Numbered from the stretch's first letter, positions 13,101 through 25,056 are shown. The stretch is 64,000 bases of DNA from Microglena sp. YARC (GCA_022414725.1 CM039462.1:174325697-174389696); one strand, 5' to 3'. The notes: generated from the letters alone by a model not told the origin. A program made the numbers and translations.

Positions 13101-15555
13101 ACCTGCTGCCAACATTGCCATAGTTGTGTTTGCATGGTTAATCAGCCTTTAGGCTGCTCACCCTCTGAGGGCTGAGTGAACGTGGTTAGTATAAACACTG
13201 CTGCACCACTCCTGATGAGTATAGAACACAAGGATGACATGGGCATTAAACGCAAACAAAGGCATGCACAGGTCAACAGTGCTGACAAGCCATCAGAAGT
13301 ATCCTCTGTGTCCCTGGTTTGTGTCGGAAGACCCACCTCCTGGGGTGAAAGTCCTTTCACAACTTAAAAAAATATAAAAAGGAGCTAGAGCCTATGCGAT
13401 CAACCAGCCAGCGTAAACGTATTCTTTCTCTTATTGTTTTTGCATTGTGTTTTCAATTCCCCCTTGACTCCAAGAAGCGGGAACGTTTGGAGTCCAGTAG
13501 GGTACCAGTAAAATGTGTTCATCATCATGTCAACAACTCACCAGGGAAGGTGCAGTTCCCCAGGGCTAGAAGACCTGTCAAGTCGATGCCACTTTCAACC
13601 AAGGGACCGGCGAAGGTAGTGCTGCATTCCTCGATCAGGGTTGAAGCTGGGATCAAGGGTACGGAACCAGTGAGGTTTGCCTGTTGAACCAGCCCTGATA
13701 CCCTGAATGCTGGCATGTAAAGCTTCACCTATGGTCACCAAGGAAATTCGTACGTGAGTGTGTGACACAGGCCAAAATCAACATTTTGATGATCACTGCG
13801 TGTTTTCCACGCGTAATAATCGGGGGGGGGTGAGGGGGGGGGGGGGGGTCATGTTTGCGGGCTCATGATTGCGTGACTAAGATCCGTATCACGTACATTT
13901 CGCAAGGGCACTGCATGATATATGTCACGCACATACTCAAAAGGCTTTAACTATCCTGTTGGTCACATGATTTGTTACTCAGTTCGCATGGTGTAGTGGT
14001 AACTTAGGTAAGGTCTGGATTTAAAAAGTTCCATTCCCAATGGCCTGTCTACGAGAATGTATTATTATGTAACTCAATGGAATGTAATGCACCGGTATTG
14101 CAGTGCAATGTAATGTAATGCAATGATACAATAGGGTGATATACTTATATTTTGTATTCCGACCTACGCACAAGTCATAGTTTATTTTTACCGATCTCAG
14201 ACGCATAATGAATTACCGGTAATGCTTTGTAAGTTGTTGGCGATGGCTTAGTTACAAGTTTGGCGTGTCCGGATTATAGTGATTTCTGTGTACCGGTATG
14301 AAGTTACTTGTGGGTAAACTTGAACTGTGTGGGTGTCTGATACAGCCAAGGGGTGGAGAATTAGTAGTGCTAGCAGTTACCTGAATGATCACACAGACAT
14401 AATCATTAAGCTTAGGTGTATTAAATCACTCATTGAGGTGAAAATCCTTACCGGTACTGTAAAAATAAAACTTACCAGTCCGCATAGACAAGCATCACAG
14501 AATCCTTGCGTAATGACTCCATCAAGTGCTGCATGGATGGTAGGAGTGGCAATATATCAGGAGGATGTTACATTGCATTATTATATTTTCATATACGAAT
14601 ATACCGTACATTGCTTGTTGATTAAGCGATTTAATTTTGTACAAAATATTGTACAAGTACATATGTACGAATACATCACATTATCACCGACAGGCCATAG
14701 TTGGCCCAAGTGAAGCCCTCTCCACAACATTCGGGGGGGGTCTTCTAACAAATCTCCGACAAAAGAAAGGCGATATTGCAGCAAGCAGGCGAGATTGAAG
14801 CAAGCAAGCAGGCAAGCAAGCAAGCAAGCATTATTATTAGCATTAATTCCATATTATAAACATATGGCATGAAACATTCGTTTCTCGAGGTTCTTCGGAT
14901 TGTATTATAGTAGTAGGGGGGGGGAGGTCTTCCAACCATCCTCAAAATCACAGTTTTTTTTTGCAAGAAGGATTTGCAGGATCTGCCCAGCATCTGACAG
15001 ACAAACAAGCCGGCACTGTTTTACATGTTATTGTTTATGGTATGTTGGTATGGTCGACAGGAACAGCAACGATAATGTCGGTGATGATAGGATTTATCAG
15101 TTAATGAGTTAACTGGTGTCGATAACATTTATAAGTAGAGACTGTGCTGGCCCATCGTGGGACAGTGCTGTGTTGAACTTAATCCTCGGTGTCGCTGGTT
15201 CGTGTAAGGAGACCCACCGCCTGGGTTGAAAGTCCTTTCACAACTTCAACAAAAGAGGCACGACAATCCCACACCACAAATGATCAAGGGTCCTCAAAAG
15301 ATCCGTTCACGATCAATTAGCAAGAGATGGCTCACCGCATCCTTCTGAGACACTTGTGAAATCGAGGTCGAGAGTGAGGGGATCCACCGGACAACTTTCC
15401 ACAGCATCTGTCGTATTTCCTGTCGTGTTGCCCGCGAGTGCTCCAGTGAGAACATCAATAAGGCGGGGTCGTAGAAACTGCCCGTGGGATATTTGCACAA
15501 AAATGCCACACAGGCATAGAAGCGCGAGAGTATTGGTGGCTCTCATCTGAAGCAA
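10148..15555 (-). CDS. Secreted, possibly GPI-anchored glycoprotein (multi-exon)
   Basis: Exon 1 (15,336-15,555) starts MLQMRATNTLALLCLCGIF, a signal peptide with likely cleavage after SHG, then has NTTGNTT sequons. Donor GGTGAG is in phase 1. Exon 2 (13,542-13,694) follows acceptor TATCAG and continues GLVQQANLTGSVPLIPAS with several Cys and N-glycosylation sites, also phase 1 to phase 1. Exon 3 (11,439-11,757) continues EGEVPECVEEAFIDAAN and NETDLGNITDED, then a Pro/Tyr/Gly/Met-rich stretch before donor GTAAGT. The frame changes at a C7 run near 11,561-11,567, after which the other frame stays open to the donor. A probable last exon (about 10,148-10,302) ends in a hydrophobic tail (STVLALVVAMCFAFLL, stop), like a GPI-anchor signal or C-terminal membrane segment. 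I recognise no family. Exons 1-3 are well supported by phase; the last exon's acceptor is not fixed. Confidence 0.6.
10991..11186. mobile_element. Miniature inverted-repeat element, family M1 (full copy)
   Basis: About 195 bp with terminal inverted repeats of about 45 bp. The left end contains TCAGCTACGAGCAGCAGCTT and the right end the inverse, GGGAGCTGTCTAGAAGCTGC. It has no coding capacity. It lies in the intron after exon 3 of the glycoprotein gene. Other full copies are at 19,548-19,748, 23,711-23,913, 24,684-24,903 and 27,862-28,056. Part copies are at 18,959-19,035, 23,166-23,313, 23,409-23,455 and 25,335-25,473. Confidence 0.8.
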
Positions 15556-17033
15556 TTGTGAATTGTGAGTACTCGAAGGAAATACAAATTATACAATGAA
15601 AAATTCCTCATACCGCATTTTGATCATTTGGAATGGATTCTTGGATCATGGAATAACGCTACGGGCATGTCGAGAGATAACCAGGTGCGCCCCCGCATAC
15701 AGCTAGCTAGAAGCTTCTCGGGAATCGATTTTCTGTAGACCATCCAAACGATCAGCCTGTCCAATTAAAAAGTACCGTGCGTGGTGAGAGGCCACTCACT
15801 TTTTGCGTCTGCGAGCTTAGCTACCTATAAATACCGGTAGCTTCTTAGCAGCTGTGAATTTTAGCCTGTGGGACGGAATCTTAAGCCGAGCAGCTGCTAA
15901 GAAGCTACATTTTTGTATGGTTCCGTCCCATAGGCTAGCATTCACAGCATTCGTCTGTGTTGTCTTGTGATCGTGTTCTGACTTTATTAATCCCGTTTCC
16001 CAGCTAAATAATGATTGGAAGACCCCCACCCCCACCCCCACGCCCACCGTTTGCATTTCCTTGTGTACACAATGACCTTCCTATAGTACGACAATATACT
16101 GCCATTATTACAGTCAAGTTAACGTGGCGTTGGACTAGCAGCACTTCCAAGGCTTTTCGTTAGCTTTGTCAGTTTACTCGGAAGGAACTTTCAGAAAGGT
16201 CGTAATCTACCAGTCTTTCTTTGTCTCATTCTCTGTCCTGGAAGTAATTGCGCGATTTCGGTGCACTAGTAACATGGGGGAAACGGAATCCAATAACCTG
16301 GCTATTGTTTGCATTATATCACTTTCTTCACTCAGGCATTCACCCGACGTCACTCCTCTCTCCTCAGACTCTCTTCAGACACCATCTTCACGGATAATAA
16401 TTCAAATATTTAGTCACCACTGACTACGCGTGGCACACCTTCAAGTTTTTGCGATATGTCGTTCGCTCATGTCACATACTATCTTTACGCTTCTTATCTA
16501 TAATATCATTCCTTGCCCTCCTTATTGCAGAGGGGGGAAATGGTATTTGATCGATATAATTTCCAGGCATTTTCCTTCACACATTTAAATACTCGTGCAG
16601 GACTCGTGTTACATGTTTCTCCTATTTACCCAGGTCGCTACATATTCATATGATCCATGCCTGGGGATCTGCTGAATAATATATGCGAATACCCCATGAC
16701 TCCGCATGAATACCGGTACAGAATGTGTTATTCTCCCCCTTTCAGTATTTTAATTAGGCAACACGGTACCGGTATCAACGTATGCGTATGTTCCCACCAG
16801 GGACACCTGCAGGGGCGTGCAGGGGTTTCCACGAATCTGCTACAAGCGGTACTTCAGTACGTGCCTGTGGACCATTACGGTACATCTGTCCCTTAGATCC
16901 GCATGAGCAACACGTAAGCCACCATATGGCAGTGGCAGTCGTGATATACAAAAAGAATGAGGGGATGCCGGATAAATTGACACAACTTGTTCACTAGCAC
17001 AGTATAGCACCAATAATAATAAAAAATACAAGC

Positions 17034-18225
17034 ATGATCTACTTTGCACGCCCAATTGTCTGCTGCGCTCCTCTGAGGAGTGCAGCTGCTTCCAAATCCT
17101 CATTTGGCCAGCTCTTTTCCACAACCTCGGCGTTTGGTAAAATAGCTATTCCTGATAAAATCCAGGCGGCAACTGGTGCTGCTGATAAAGCCGAGAGCAA
17201 AGAGGTGGAAAGCGCCACCCATACCAACAAGGTGGACGTGGTTCCGGCAGATGCAACCTTGTCCGAATTGGAGGCCGCAAATCACAAAGACTACCGATAT
17301 GAAAATTGCTTTTGGGAGTGTGCGGACACTGCCCCTTTCCCCAGCCCCTTCCCAGGATCGTTGAGTGTCGACAATCTGGACTGTGCCGTTGCTGAGAAGC
17401 CACAACCGTGCTATGTAAGTCTCTTCAAGACTGCGATTCTACAAACCCACAATTGAGATGTGTAACCTTGACCTCACCGGCCCACTGCCTCAGGCAATCA
17501 ACGATGTCCCAATAGAAATTACAGAACATAAAACCAGTTGAACAAGCAAAATAAGTGTCTTGATCCCCCCCCCCCCCCCCCCCCACACACACACAAATAT
17601 TTATTATACCTGCTAATAACCTGCACAGTGGTATGCCTTGTAGTATTTTTATTTCTCTCTATTGTCTTCCTCAAAATATTTGGACACGTGCATAGAAGAT
17701 ACAGCCATTGTCCAACCGAGCTTCCATAGTCTATCAATACTCATCCCTATTAAGGTCACACATTTCTCACCCCACTCACTATTTGTTTTGCTCATTTATG
17801 GCCTCTTTTTATTATTCTGTTAATCAAGTTAGCCTGCTTGCCCATATAAATTGGACCTGCTCCCTGCCTGCACGCATATCATTTGTTCTGCCCACGTTCT
17901 ACAGGAATAAGTAGTAAAGCCACTACATATCATGTACCGGTACGCTTTATGGACTGTCAAGATAAAGTTGTGGGGCGGGCTTGTCTTGGGCCAACAATGG
18001 CCTGTTGATGACAATGTAATGCAATGTGTAAGTACTGGTATCAAAACTATTAAGTATGGCCGAGTATGACATAAAAAAGGCCGATGTACACTTTCATTAT
18101 TTCTTAGCCCCCCCCCCCCCCCCCCCTCCTGTTGACAGCTGCCTCCTGGGACTTATCCAATTCACGACGACCCTGCCGCGCCATCCATGCATCCGAATGA
18201 GAAAGACAAGCACAGCCATTGCTGA
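17034..18225 (+). CDS. Two-exon small protein, paralog A; possible organelle presequence
   Basis: Exon 1 is 17,034-17,414 (127 codons, phase 0, donor GTAAGT at 17,415). Exon 2 is 18,139-18,225 (28 codons plus TGA) after an acceptor preceded by a run of about 20 C. The intron is 724 bp. The predicted protein has 155 residues. Its N-terminus (MIYFARPIVCCAPLRSAAAS, then SFGQLFSTTSAFGK) is rich in Ala, Ser and Arg and nearly free of acid, like a mitochondrial or plastid presequence. The mature part has CFWECAD, FPSPFPGSLSVDNLDC and a C-terminus LPPGTYPIHDDPAAP...EKDKHSHC. I do not recognise the family. Exon 2 encodes the same 28 residues as paralog B, which strongly supports the model and suggests selection. 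Confidence 0.72.
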
Positions 18226-18264
18226 CGAGCTTGCTGTTGATGCTGCTGCCACTGTTTGTTTTGG

Positions 18265-18448
18265 GGCTACTGTAGCAGCTTCTAGGTAGCTCCTTTCACC
18301 CACACTAGGGCCAAACCTGAAACAATATAGTGTGTCTGATAGCTGGCAAGACATGCATTCTAATGCAGCGGTCATCAGTGGGCTTGACTCAGTCGCTGGC
18401 TAATGGAGCTGAATGGAAGCTGCTACGCGTAGCCCAGAAATGAAACAG
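18265..18448. repeat. Diverged inverted-repeat element in the 3' flank
   Basis: The segment begins GTAGCAGCTTCTAGGTAGCT and ends with an inverted counterpart (ATGGAAGCTGCTACGCGTAG), resembling a diverged M1 element. The equivalent in copy B begins near 23,045 and is rearranged (see the local inversion at 23,314-23,408). Confidence 0.5.
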
Positions 18449-19068
18449 TGGATACTGCAAAAGCTGGAGAGCAGCCATAATGACCGGAGCCATGACAAAT
18501 ATTTGTACATCCAATTTCTGATTCTGTCGTCCTTAGTGCTGGAATTTCTGGAAATCAAGAAGCCTTTTCTACCTCAATAGTTGTGCACGCTGTCCTGGAA
18601 ATAAAAACAATATTGCACCTTGTTACCAGTTGTTAGCAGGCTTGCGGTTGTGGTGGTCGGCCTGTTTACTTACACTGGGGCCAACCACCAGCTTCCCTGT
18701 ATGAGATACACGGTAGATCTCGTTGCAGACATTTATGTTACAGTTGGCAATGCTGCCCAGCATGATATATACAGTGGACCATGTTGCAGACATTGCTGTT
18801 GAAGATGGCAATGCGGTCCTGTATGATGAACAGTAGACCTCCTTGCAGACATTGCTGTTGAAGCCGGCGATGGTGTGTGCGTAACTATGATGCATTCCAG
18901 GGGTAGCCAATTGATAATTCAGCAGACGATAATTCCACAGATTCCCTGTGATGTTGATAACTTGGGACTTGGCCCAGCGGCTGGCTCAGGGAGCTGCCTA
19001 GAAGCTGCAGCTCGTAGCTGAAAATAAAAGCTATGGTATAGATGGGTGTTCAAATTCTTCTTCTTCTT

Positions 19069-20155
19069 CTACTGCTCCACGGGGTCGCCCCCCTCCTCCT
19101 CCTCCTGTCTCCTCAGGTCCAGTTCTGTGAGGACAACGACCTTGTTTCCATCCATGGAGATGCTGCCCCCCTGCAGATATGCACATGGGTTGAAGTAGGT
19201 TGAAATAGGTTGGACTAGGACGAATATGAATGTGTTGAAATATGTTGGAATATATGCATAAATGCTTAAATTGAAACATATCACGCCTCTGCTTGTAGGC
19301 TTTAAAAATATACAGGCATAAGTATCCTCTGCCTACAACCAGATACTTGTAGGCCATATATGTAAGACATGTCTGAACAATTAAATGTCTAAACACCTAA
19401 ACACCCCAAACACCTTTCCCTCAATTGTTGATATTGATAAGCATTTGTGTCCTCAATAAGGTCAGATCATCCACGATCTGTCTATTTAGCGCGTTGGTAC
19501 GTTTCCCAGATTTCCTATGAGTAGCTTCCTCAATCCTCGTCCCAGCCATAGTTTTTCTTTTCAGCTACGAGTAACAGCTGCAAGGTAGCTTCCCTGACTG
19601 GCTATTTAGCTAAGCCTAACACACCCTAGTGCACCTTGAAGCTGGCACAATCTGCTGTCCAGAATTGCTGAAATATTTGGGTGTAGCTCAGTGGCTGGCT
19701 CAAGGAGCTGCCTAGAAGCTACTGCTCATAGCCAAAAAGAGAAGCTCTTGTCCTTGCCTCCCTTAACTCTCCAATGTACGGCCAGCACACATACTCAAAC
19801 ACCGGAACACCTGAAGATCTAAATTATTGATACTGACAACAATCCCACCTTAGGGGCCCCAAGAAGGTCAAATCCTCCCCGGTCAGGCCAATTCCTTCAA
19901 GTGCGCTTCCACTGCAGCGCCTAGCCTCCTCATGCCTGTCTCCCTCATTTCCTCAGCAGGTGCGGGAATTAAACCTAACCAAATACCTGAGCACCTAAAT
20001 ACCAACATTAGTGAACACCTAAACATTGATATCGATCAGAAGCCCACCTTCTGGACCTTGACAAGGTCAAATCCTCCCTAACCTGTCCATTCTTTCAAGT
20101 GCGCTTCTCTTGCACTCTTTTTTCTCATGCCTGCCTCCCTCAGCTCCTCAATCGG
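19069..20155 (-). pseudogene. Relic 3' exons of the cryptochrome gene in copy A
   Basis: 19,069-19,170 is an intact duplicate of the cryptochrome terminal exon: acceptor CTGCAG, frame [17 protein letters not shown], stop TAG. Two degraded copies of the 3' part of exon 16 lie at about 19,860-19,965 and 20,030-20,150 and carry in-frame stops. Full M1 and half M1 elements sit between them. The intact last exon could be used as an alternative 3' end only if transcription ran through copy B. It is more likely a leftover of the tandem duplication. Confidence 0.65.
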
Positions 20156-21611
20156 ATGTGCCCCTGCATACAGCTAGCTAGAAGCTTCTCAGGAATCGAA
20201 GTTCTATAGGCCACCCAAACGAGCAGCTGCTAAGAAGCTATTTATGGTTCCGTCCCCGAGGCTAGCATTCACAGCATTCGTCGGTGTTGTCTTGTAATCT
20301 TGTTCTGACTTAATTGTGCCCATTTCTGAGCAAAAAAATGGTTGGAAGCCCCCCTACTGTATGTATTATCCTGTTTACACAATGGCCTTCCTAATCAGTT
20401 CTTTTCTTTCGATGGGGGGTCTGTTTTGTTTTGGTGGGGGGGCCTTCGAAAACATGCATTTTGCACATGGATGACATACGTTACACTGGTTTGTAACAAC
20501 TTTGCCAAGCCTCTAATTGTAGAGAAAAGTAACCACTTGTCTAGTACTACGACCTAGCCCCATCATTCCGGCAAACCTAAAACATATTCACTATTAAGGT
20601 ATCAGAAATACACATTCCTTGCGTAGCAAAAAAAAGGGGTCAGCTTGATCATATCACGTCATGCAAAATGTGATACTGTCGACTGTGGTGTCAGCATTTG
20701 TGTGTGTGTGTTTGTGTGTGAGAGGGTGGTGGTGGTGGTGGTGGTGGTGGGGGGGGGGGGGGTCTTCACGAAAACATGCATTTTATGTTACACACGTCTG
20801 TTCGTCCAAGCATATAAAACACACGCGCGCAAGACACACATACACACGACACACCTACACAATAAGTACCCTCATCACACCTGTCTCCTGTATTGGTGCA
20901 ACCTCTGCAGGCATGGCCTAGACCTCAGCCTAAGCAATTTCCTTAAGGCAGGGCCTAGCCATCAACACAGGGGTTGAGGGGGAGGGGGCCACGCCTAAGG
21001 TCCGACTTCTTCCATGAAGTCGACGACTAGAGATGGTGGTGGTGCCTTGGTAGGACGTTGGAAGAGGGGTGGGTGGTGCGTATAGACTCGCATGGCTGTT
21101 CTAATGGGGTTCAAAGGAGTAGTCGCGACTGGCTTGAAGACGCTCAACAGAGTTTGCTGCCTTCACGCGAGCAGCGCAGGCGCGTGCGGTTTAGAACAAT
21201 AAGCAGCTCCAGGGCAGGACTCGAGTAGATTTTAGGAGACGTCGATTGGGCAAGTGGGCCCATACATGGGTCGCTTTCGCAGTCCTGACTAACTTTTAGG
21301 TGGGGTGGGGTAACTTTTGGGAGGGGGGGGGGGGGGGGGGGCGCGGGGCCCTGGCGCGGGGGGTCCCGCCGTCGACAGGACGGGCTCACTACCACTACTG
21401 TTAAGTGATACGTGCCTCTGACTCATATCGGTACATCTGTCCCATCGATCCTCATAAGCAACACGTAAGCCACCAGTGGCAGTCGTTTTCGTCGTAGCTT
21501 CGTCGTCGTAGTTAATATATAAAACCATGGAATGAGAAGTGCCGGATAAATTGACACAATTTGTTCTCTAGCACAGTATAGCACCAAAAATCCAAGATAA
21601 CTGTTGCAAGC

Positions 21612-23000
21612 ATGATCTACGTTGCACGCCCAATTGTATGCTGCTCTGCTGTGAGGAGTGCAGATGCTACCAAATCCTTATTTGGTCAGCTCTTTTCCAC
21701 AACCTCGGCGTTTGGTAAAATAGCCATTCCTGATAAAATCCAGGCGGCAACTGGTGCTGCTGATGAAGCCGAGACCAAAGAGGTGGAAAGCGCCACCCAT
21801 ACCAATAAGGTGGACCTGGTTCCGGCAGACGCAACGTCGTCCGATTTGGAGGCCGCTATCAAAGCCAACCGGTATGAGAGTTGCTTTTGGGAGCGTGCGG
21901 ACGCTGGCCCTTTCCCCAGCCCCTTCCCAGGCTCGTTGATTGTCGACAATCTGGAGTGCGCCGTTGCTGAGGATGAGAGGCAACAATCATGCAATGTAAG
22001 TCAGGGTACTACATTTAGTCATTTGGGTTGCTTCAAAAGCGCAACTGCCACCTTTTGGGTTGCGTTTTCGACTCAACTGAAGACACAAATCTGCGCGCTG
22101 CACCCAGAAGGGGATTTACAAATTGCCTAAACCCCGCAGTCGGGGTCCAAAACCTTGCGCGCTAGCGCGCAATAGCACGCGTCGTGTAGTACCCTGATGT
22201 AAGTCCCTTCGAGAATGCGACTCTACAAACCCATATTTGATATTTGTGACCTTGGCCTTGCCGGCCCACTGCCCCAGGCAATCAACAATGTTCCAGTAGA
22301 AATTGCATAACATAAAACCAGGTAAACAAAATAAAACAAGTGTCTTGCCCCCCCCCCCCCCCCCCCCCCACACACACACATATTTTAATTATCTGCTAAT
22401 AATCTGCGCGCTGGTATACCTTCTATTGTGGTATCTTCTTTCTCTCTATTTTCTTTCTCAAAATATTTGGACACGTGCATAGAAGATACAGCCATTGTCC
22501 ATATGAGCTCCCATAGTCTCACAATACTCATCCCTATAAAGGCCACACATTTCCCAACCCACTCACTATTTGTGTTACTCATTTACGGCCTCTTGCTATT
22601 ATTCTGTTGATCAACTTAGCCTGCCTGCCCACATAAATTGGACCTGCTCCCTGCCTGCCCGCATGTCATTTTTCTGCCCACGTTCTGCAGGAATAGGTAG
22701 TAAAGCCATGACATATCATGTACCGGAACGCTATGTGCACTGTCAAGATACAGTTGTGGAGCGGGCTTGTCTTGGGCCAACAATGGCCTGTCGATGACAA
22801 TCTAATGTAATGTAAAAGTACCGGTATCGAAACTTTCAAGTATGAACTAAATAAGGGCGTTGTCCACTTTCATTATTTCAAAGCCCCCCCCCTCCCCCCC
22901 CCCCTGTTCACAGCTGCCTCCTGGGACGTATCCAATTCACGACGATCCTGCTGCGCCATCCATGCACCCGAATGAGAAAGACAAGCACAGCCATTGCTGA
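21612..23000 (+). CDS. Two-exon small protein, paralog B
   Basis: Exon 1 is 21,612-21,995 (128 codons, donor GTAAGT at 21,996). Exon 2 is 22,914-23,000 (28 codons plus TGA). Intron 918 bp, phase 0. Roughly four fifths of exon 1 matches paralog A by eye, including the presequence-like start, the CFWE motif and PFPSPFPGSL, while the 28 residues of exon 2 are identical. A 195-bp element sits directly after the donor, and its target duplication supplies a second GTAAGT (22,199-22,204). Use of the upstream donor keeps the ancestral reading frame. Use of the downstream donor would add element-derived residues and a stop at about 22,130. The gene converges on the cryptochrome 3' end at 24,958. Confidence 0.72.
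22002..22196. mobile_element. hAT-like miniature element in the 5' splice site
   Basis: 195 bp with perfect 11-bp terminal inverted repeats (CAGGGTACTAC / GTAGTACCCTG), flanked by the 8-bp direct repeat ATGTAAGT (21,994-22,001 and 22,197-22,204). Eight-bp target duplications and CAGGG-type ends are typical of hAT transposons. No transposase is encoded, so it would be non-autonomous. It is absent from the corresponding place in copy A. An internal GC-rich inverted repeat (TTGCGCGCTAGCGCGCAA) lies near 22,155-22,172. Confidence 0.85.
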
Positions 23001-23165
23001 CGAGCTTGCTGTTGATGCTGCTGCCACTGTTTGTTATGGGGGCTACATGTAGCAGCTTCTAGGTAGCTCCTTTCACTCACCCTAGGGCCACACCTGAAGC
23101 AAGCTAGTGCGTCTGAAAGCTGACAAGACAGGCATTCCAATGCAGCGGTAATCTGTGGGCTTGAC

Positions 23166-23455
23166 ATAGCTTTTATTTCCGGCTACGAGCAGCAGCTTCT
23201 AGGCAGCTCCCCTGACTAGCTATTCGGCTAAACCTGGTGCAACCCAGTGCACCTTGCAGCTAACACAACCAGCTTTCCTGTATTGTTGCCATCTCGGGAC
23301 TTGGCCCAGTGGCTGCTCTCCAGCTTTGGCAGCATCCACTGTTTCAGTTTTGGGCTACGCATAGCAGTTTCCACTCAACTCCATTAGTCAGCGACTGAGT
23401 CAAGCCCCATAGCTTTTCTTTTCGGCTACGACTCCTACGAGCAGCAGCTTCTAGG
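23166..23455. repeat. Two partial M1 elements bracketing an inverted segment
   Basis: 23,166-23,313 is an M1 copy without its right arm, and 23,409-23,455 is an M1 left arm only. The 95 bp between them (23,314-23,408) is the reverse complement of the colinear sequence in copy A (about 18,380-18,476). Copy A carries no M1 there. Confidence 0.75.
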
Positions 23456-23710
23456 CTGTTTTTCTTTCTTAACAGTTGCGCACGCTGTCCTGGAAATGAA
23501 TAAATACTTTGCCTCATTACCAGGCCTGCACTTGAGGGGGCCAGCTCGTTTGCTTGCACTGGAGCCAACCACCATCTGCCCTGTAGTATATATATAGTGG
23601 ACCTCCTTGCAGTGCTGTTAAGTTGGCGATGGTGTGTGCGTAACTATGACACAGTCCAGGGGTAGCCAAGTGGTACTTTTAAAGGCACTGTGAGAACCCG
23701 AGTGATCATG

Positions 23711-23913
23711 GCTTTTATGCTTGGCTACAAACAGTTTCTAGGTAGCTCTCCTGGCTGGATATTCAGCAAAACCTCAAGATACATACCATAGTGCACCTTG
23801 AACCTGGTGCATTCAGCTTTCCAGCACTGCTGATTTTTTGTGTAACCCATTGGCAGCTGACTCAGGAGCTGCCAACAAGCTGCTAAGAAAAGCCAAAAAG
23901 AAAATCCCTGACT
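23711..23913. mobile_element. M1 inverted-repeat element (full copy)
   Basis: Left end near GCTTGGCTACAAACAGTTTC, right end near GGAGCTGCCAACAAGCTGC followed by AAAAGCC. It is diverged but has both arms. A 45-bp palindrome lies directly beyond it (about 23,930-23,973). Confidence 0.6.
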
Positions 23914-24683
23914 GTTGTCAAGCTGTGATTTTACCACGCAGACATCTGATCAGATGGCCGTGTGGTAAAACCACATCATCACTAAGTTTTGATTTATCCC
24001 CCCGTGTATCATTAGATGCAGCCTAGGCTGAATGTACAACACCTTACTTCCGTGTTCCATATTGTTCCTGTTTCCTCGTTCTACGCTGGTCCATATTGTT
24101 CCTGGTTCTATGTTCCTGGTTCCCTGTTTTTCCATGTTCTTACATGTTGTTCCTTGTTCCATGTTGGGCAAGGTCCCTGTTGTTCCTTGTTCAATGTTGG
24201 GCAAGGTCCATGTTGGGCAAGTCCCTGTCCCTAGAGTTGGCTACCCGTAGACTGTAACATACACACATAGATACATGAATGGTCACAGCATCCTCCTCTT
24301 GCTGGATACAACCGGCATGGAAATATGTACATCAAACCTGAGTGCAGTACACTAGTCAGCTGCTCAGCACCGATATACCCTCGTGCTGCTCCACGTAGTG
24401 GTAGAGCAGGGTAAATAAATGGTCTCCAAAACCCACCAGGGTTGTTCTACAAGCTGCGCTTTGCGTGACACACTCAGATTTGGGAGTGTCCTTTGCGTCG
24501 CAGACACAGATTATGAAACCGGTTGCATGTCATGATGCAGATTTTGAGTCCTCTAGAACAACCCTGCAACCCACACGTCCTGGGTCTGAATCCTCGTGGT
24601 CACAATCCTTGCTTCCCATGGGTATCGGAAAAAGGGACAAAAATAATTATGTAGACAGTTGGATGCCTTAATGAGTATAGAAC

Positions 24684-24903
24684 ATAGCCTTTTATGTCAG
24701 CTACGAGCAACAGCTTCTAGGCAGCTCCCCTGACTGGCTAGCCAGCCAAACCTGATGCAACCTAGTGCACCTTGAAGCTCAAACAAGCTAATTCCCTGCT
24801 CTTGACAACTTGGGACTTGGCCCAGCGGCTGGCTCAGGGAGCTGCCTAGAAGCTGCAGCTTGTGAAGCCTGTGAAGCTGCAGCTGAAAATAAAAGCTATG
24901 GGA
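24684..24903. mobile_element. M1 inverted-repeat element (full copy)
   Basis: Both arms are present: GTCAGCTACGAGCAACAGCT at the left and GGGAGCTGCCTAGAAGCTGC plus an extended tail at the right. It sits just downstream of the cryptochrome stop codon (24,958 on minus), so it may lie in the 3' UTR. An AAAATAAAAGC string at its end and a (TTC)n run follow. Confidence 0.75.
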
Positions 24904-24957
24904 TAGAAGCGTGTAACAATTCTTCTTCTTCTTCTTCTTCTTCTTCTTCTTCTTCTT

Positions 24958-25056
24958 CTACTGGTCCACGGAGTCGTCCCCCTCCTCCTCCCATCTCCTC
25001 AGTTCCGGTTCTGTGAGGACAACGACCTTGTTTCCATCCATGGAGATGCTGGCCCC
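24958..25056 (-). CDS. Exon 17: terminal exon of the cryptochrome
   Basis: 32 residues plus TAG after acceptor CTACAG, phase 0, joining exon 16 at Lys969. It reads [20 protein letters not shown] then an acidic end. The close match to the duplicate at 19,069-19,170, with frame and stop conserved, supports it. The C-terminal tail is short, unlike the long regulatory tails of plant cryptochromes. Confidence 0.78.
   Translation of the reverse strand, partial: GASISMDGNKVVVLTEPELRRWEEEGDDSVDQ

Larger units (their letters stand above)
15690..20155. repeat. Tandem segmental duplication, copy A
   Basis: Homologous in the same order to 20,160-25,900. It starts at 'GCATACAGCTAGCTAGAAGC' (copy B near 20,165) and contains the first copy of the two-exon gene, then relic 3' exons of the cryptochrome gene. 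Copy A ends near 20,155, where copy B begins, so the copies are head to tail. Offsets grow from about 4.47 kb at the left to about 5.9 kb at the right because of later insertions in copy B. Confidence 0.85.
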
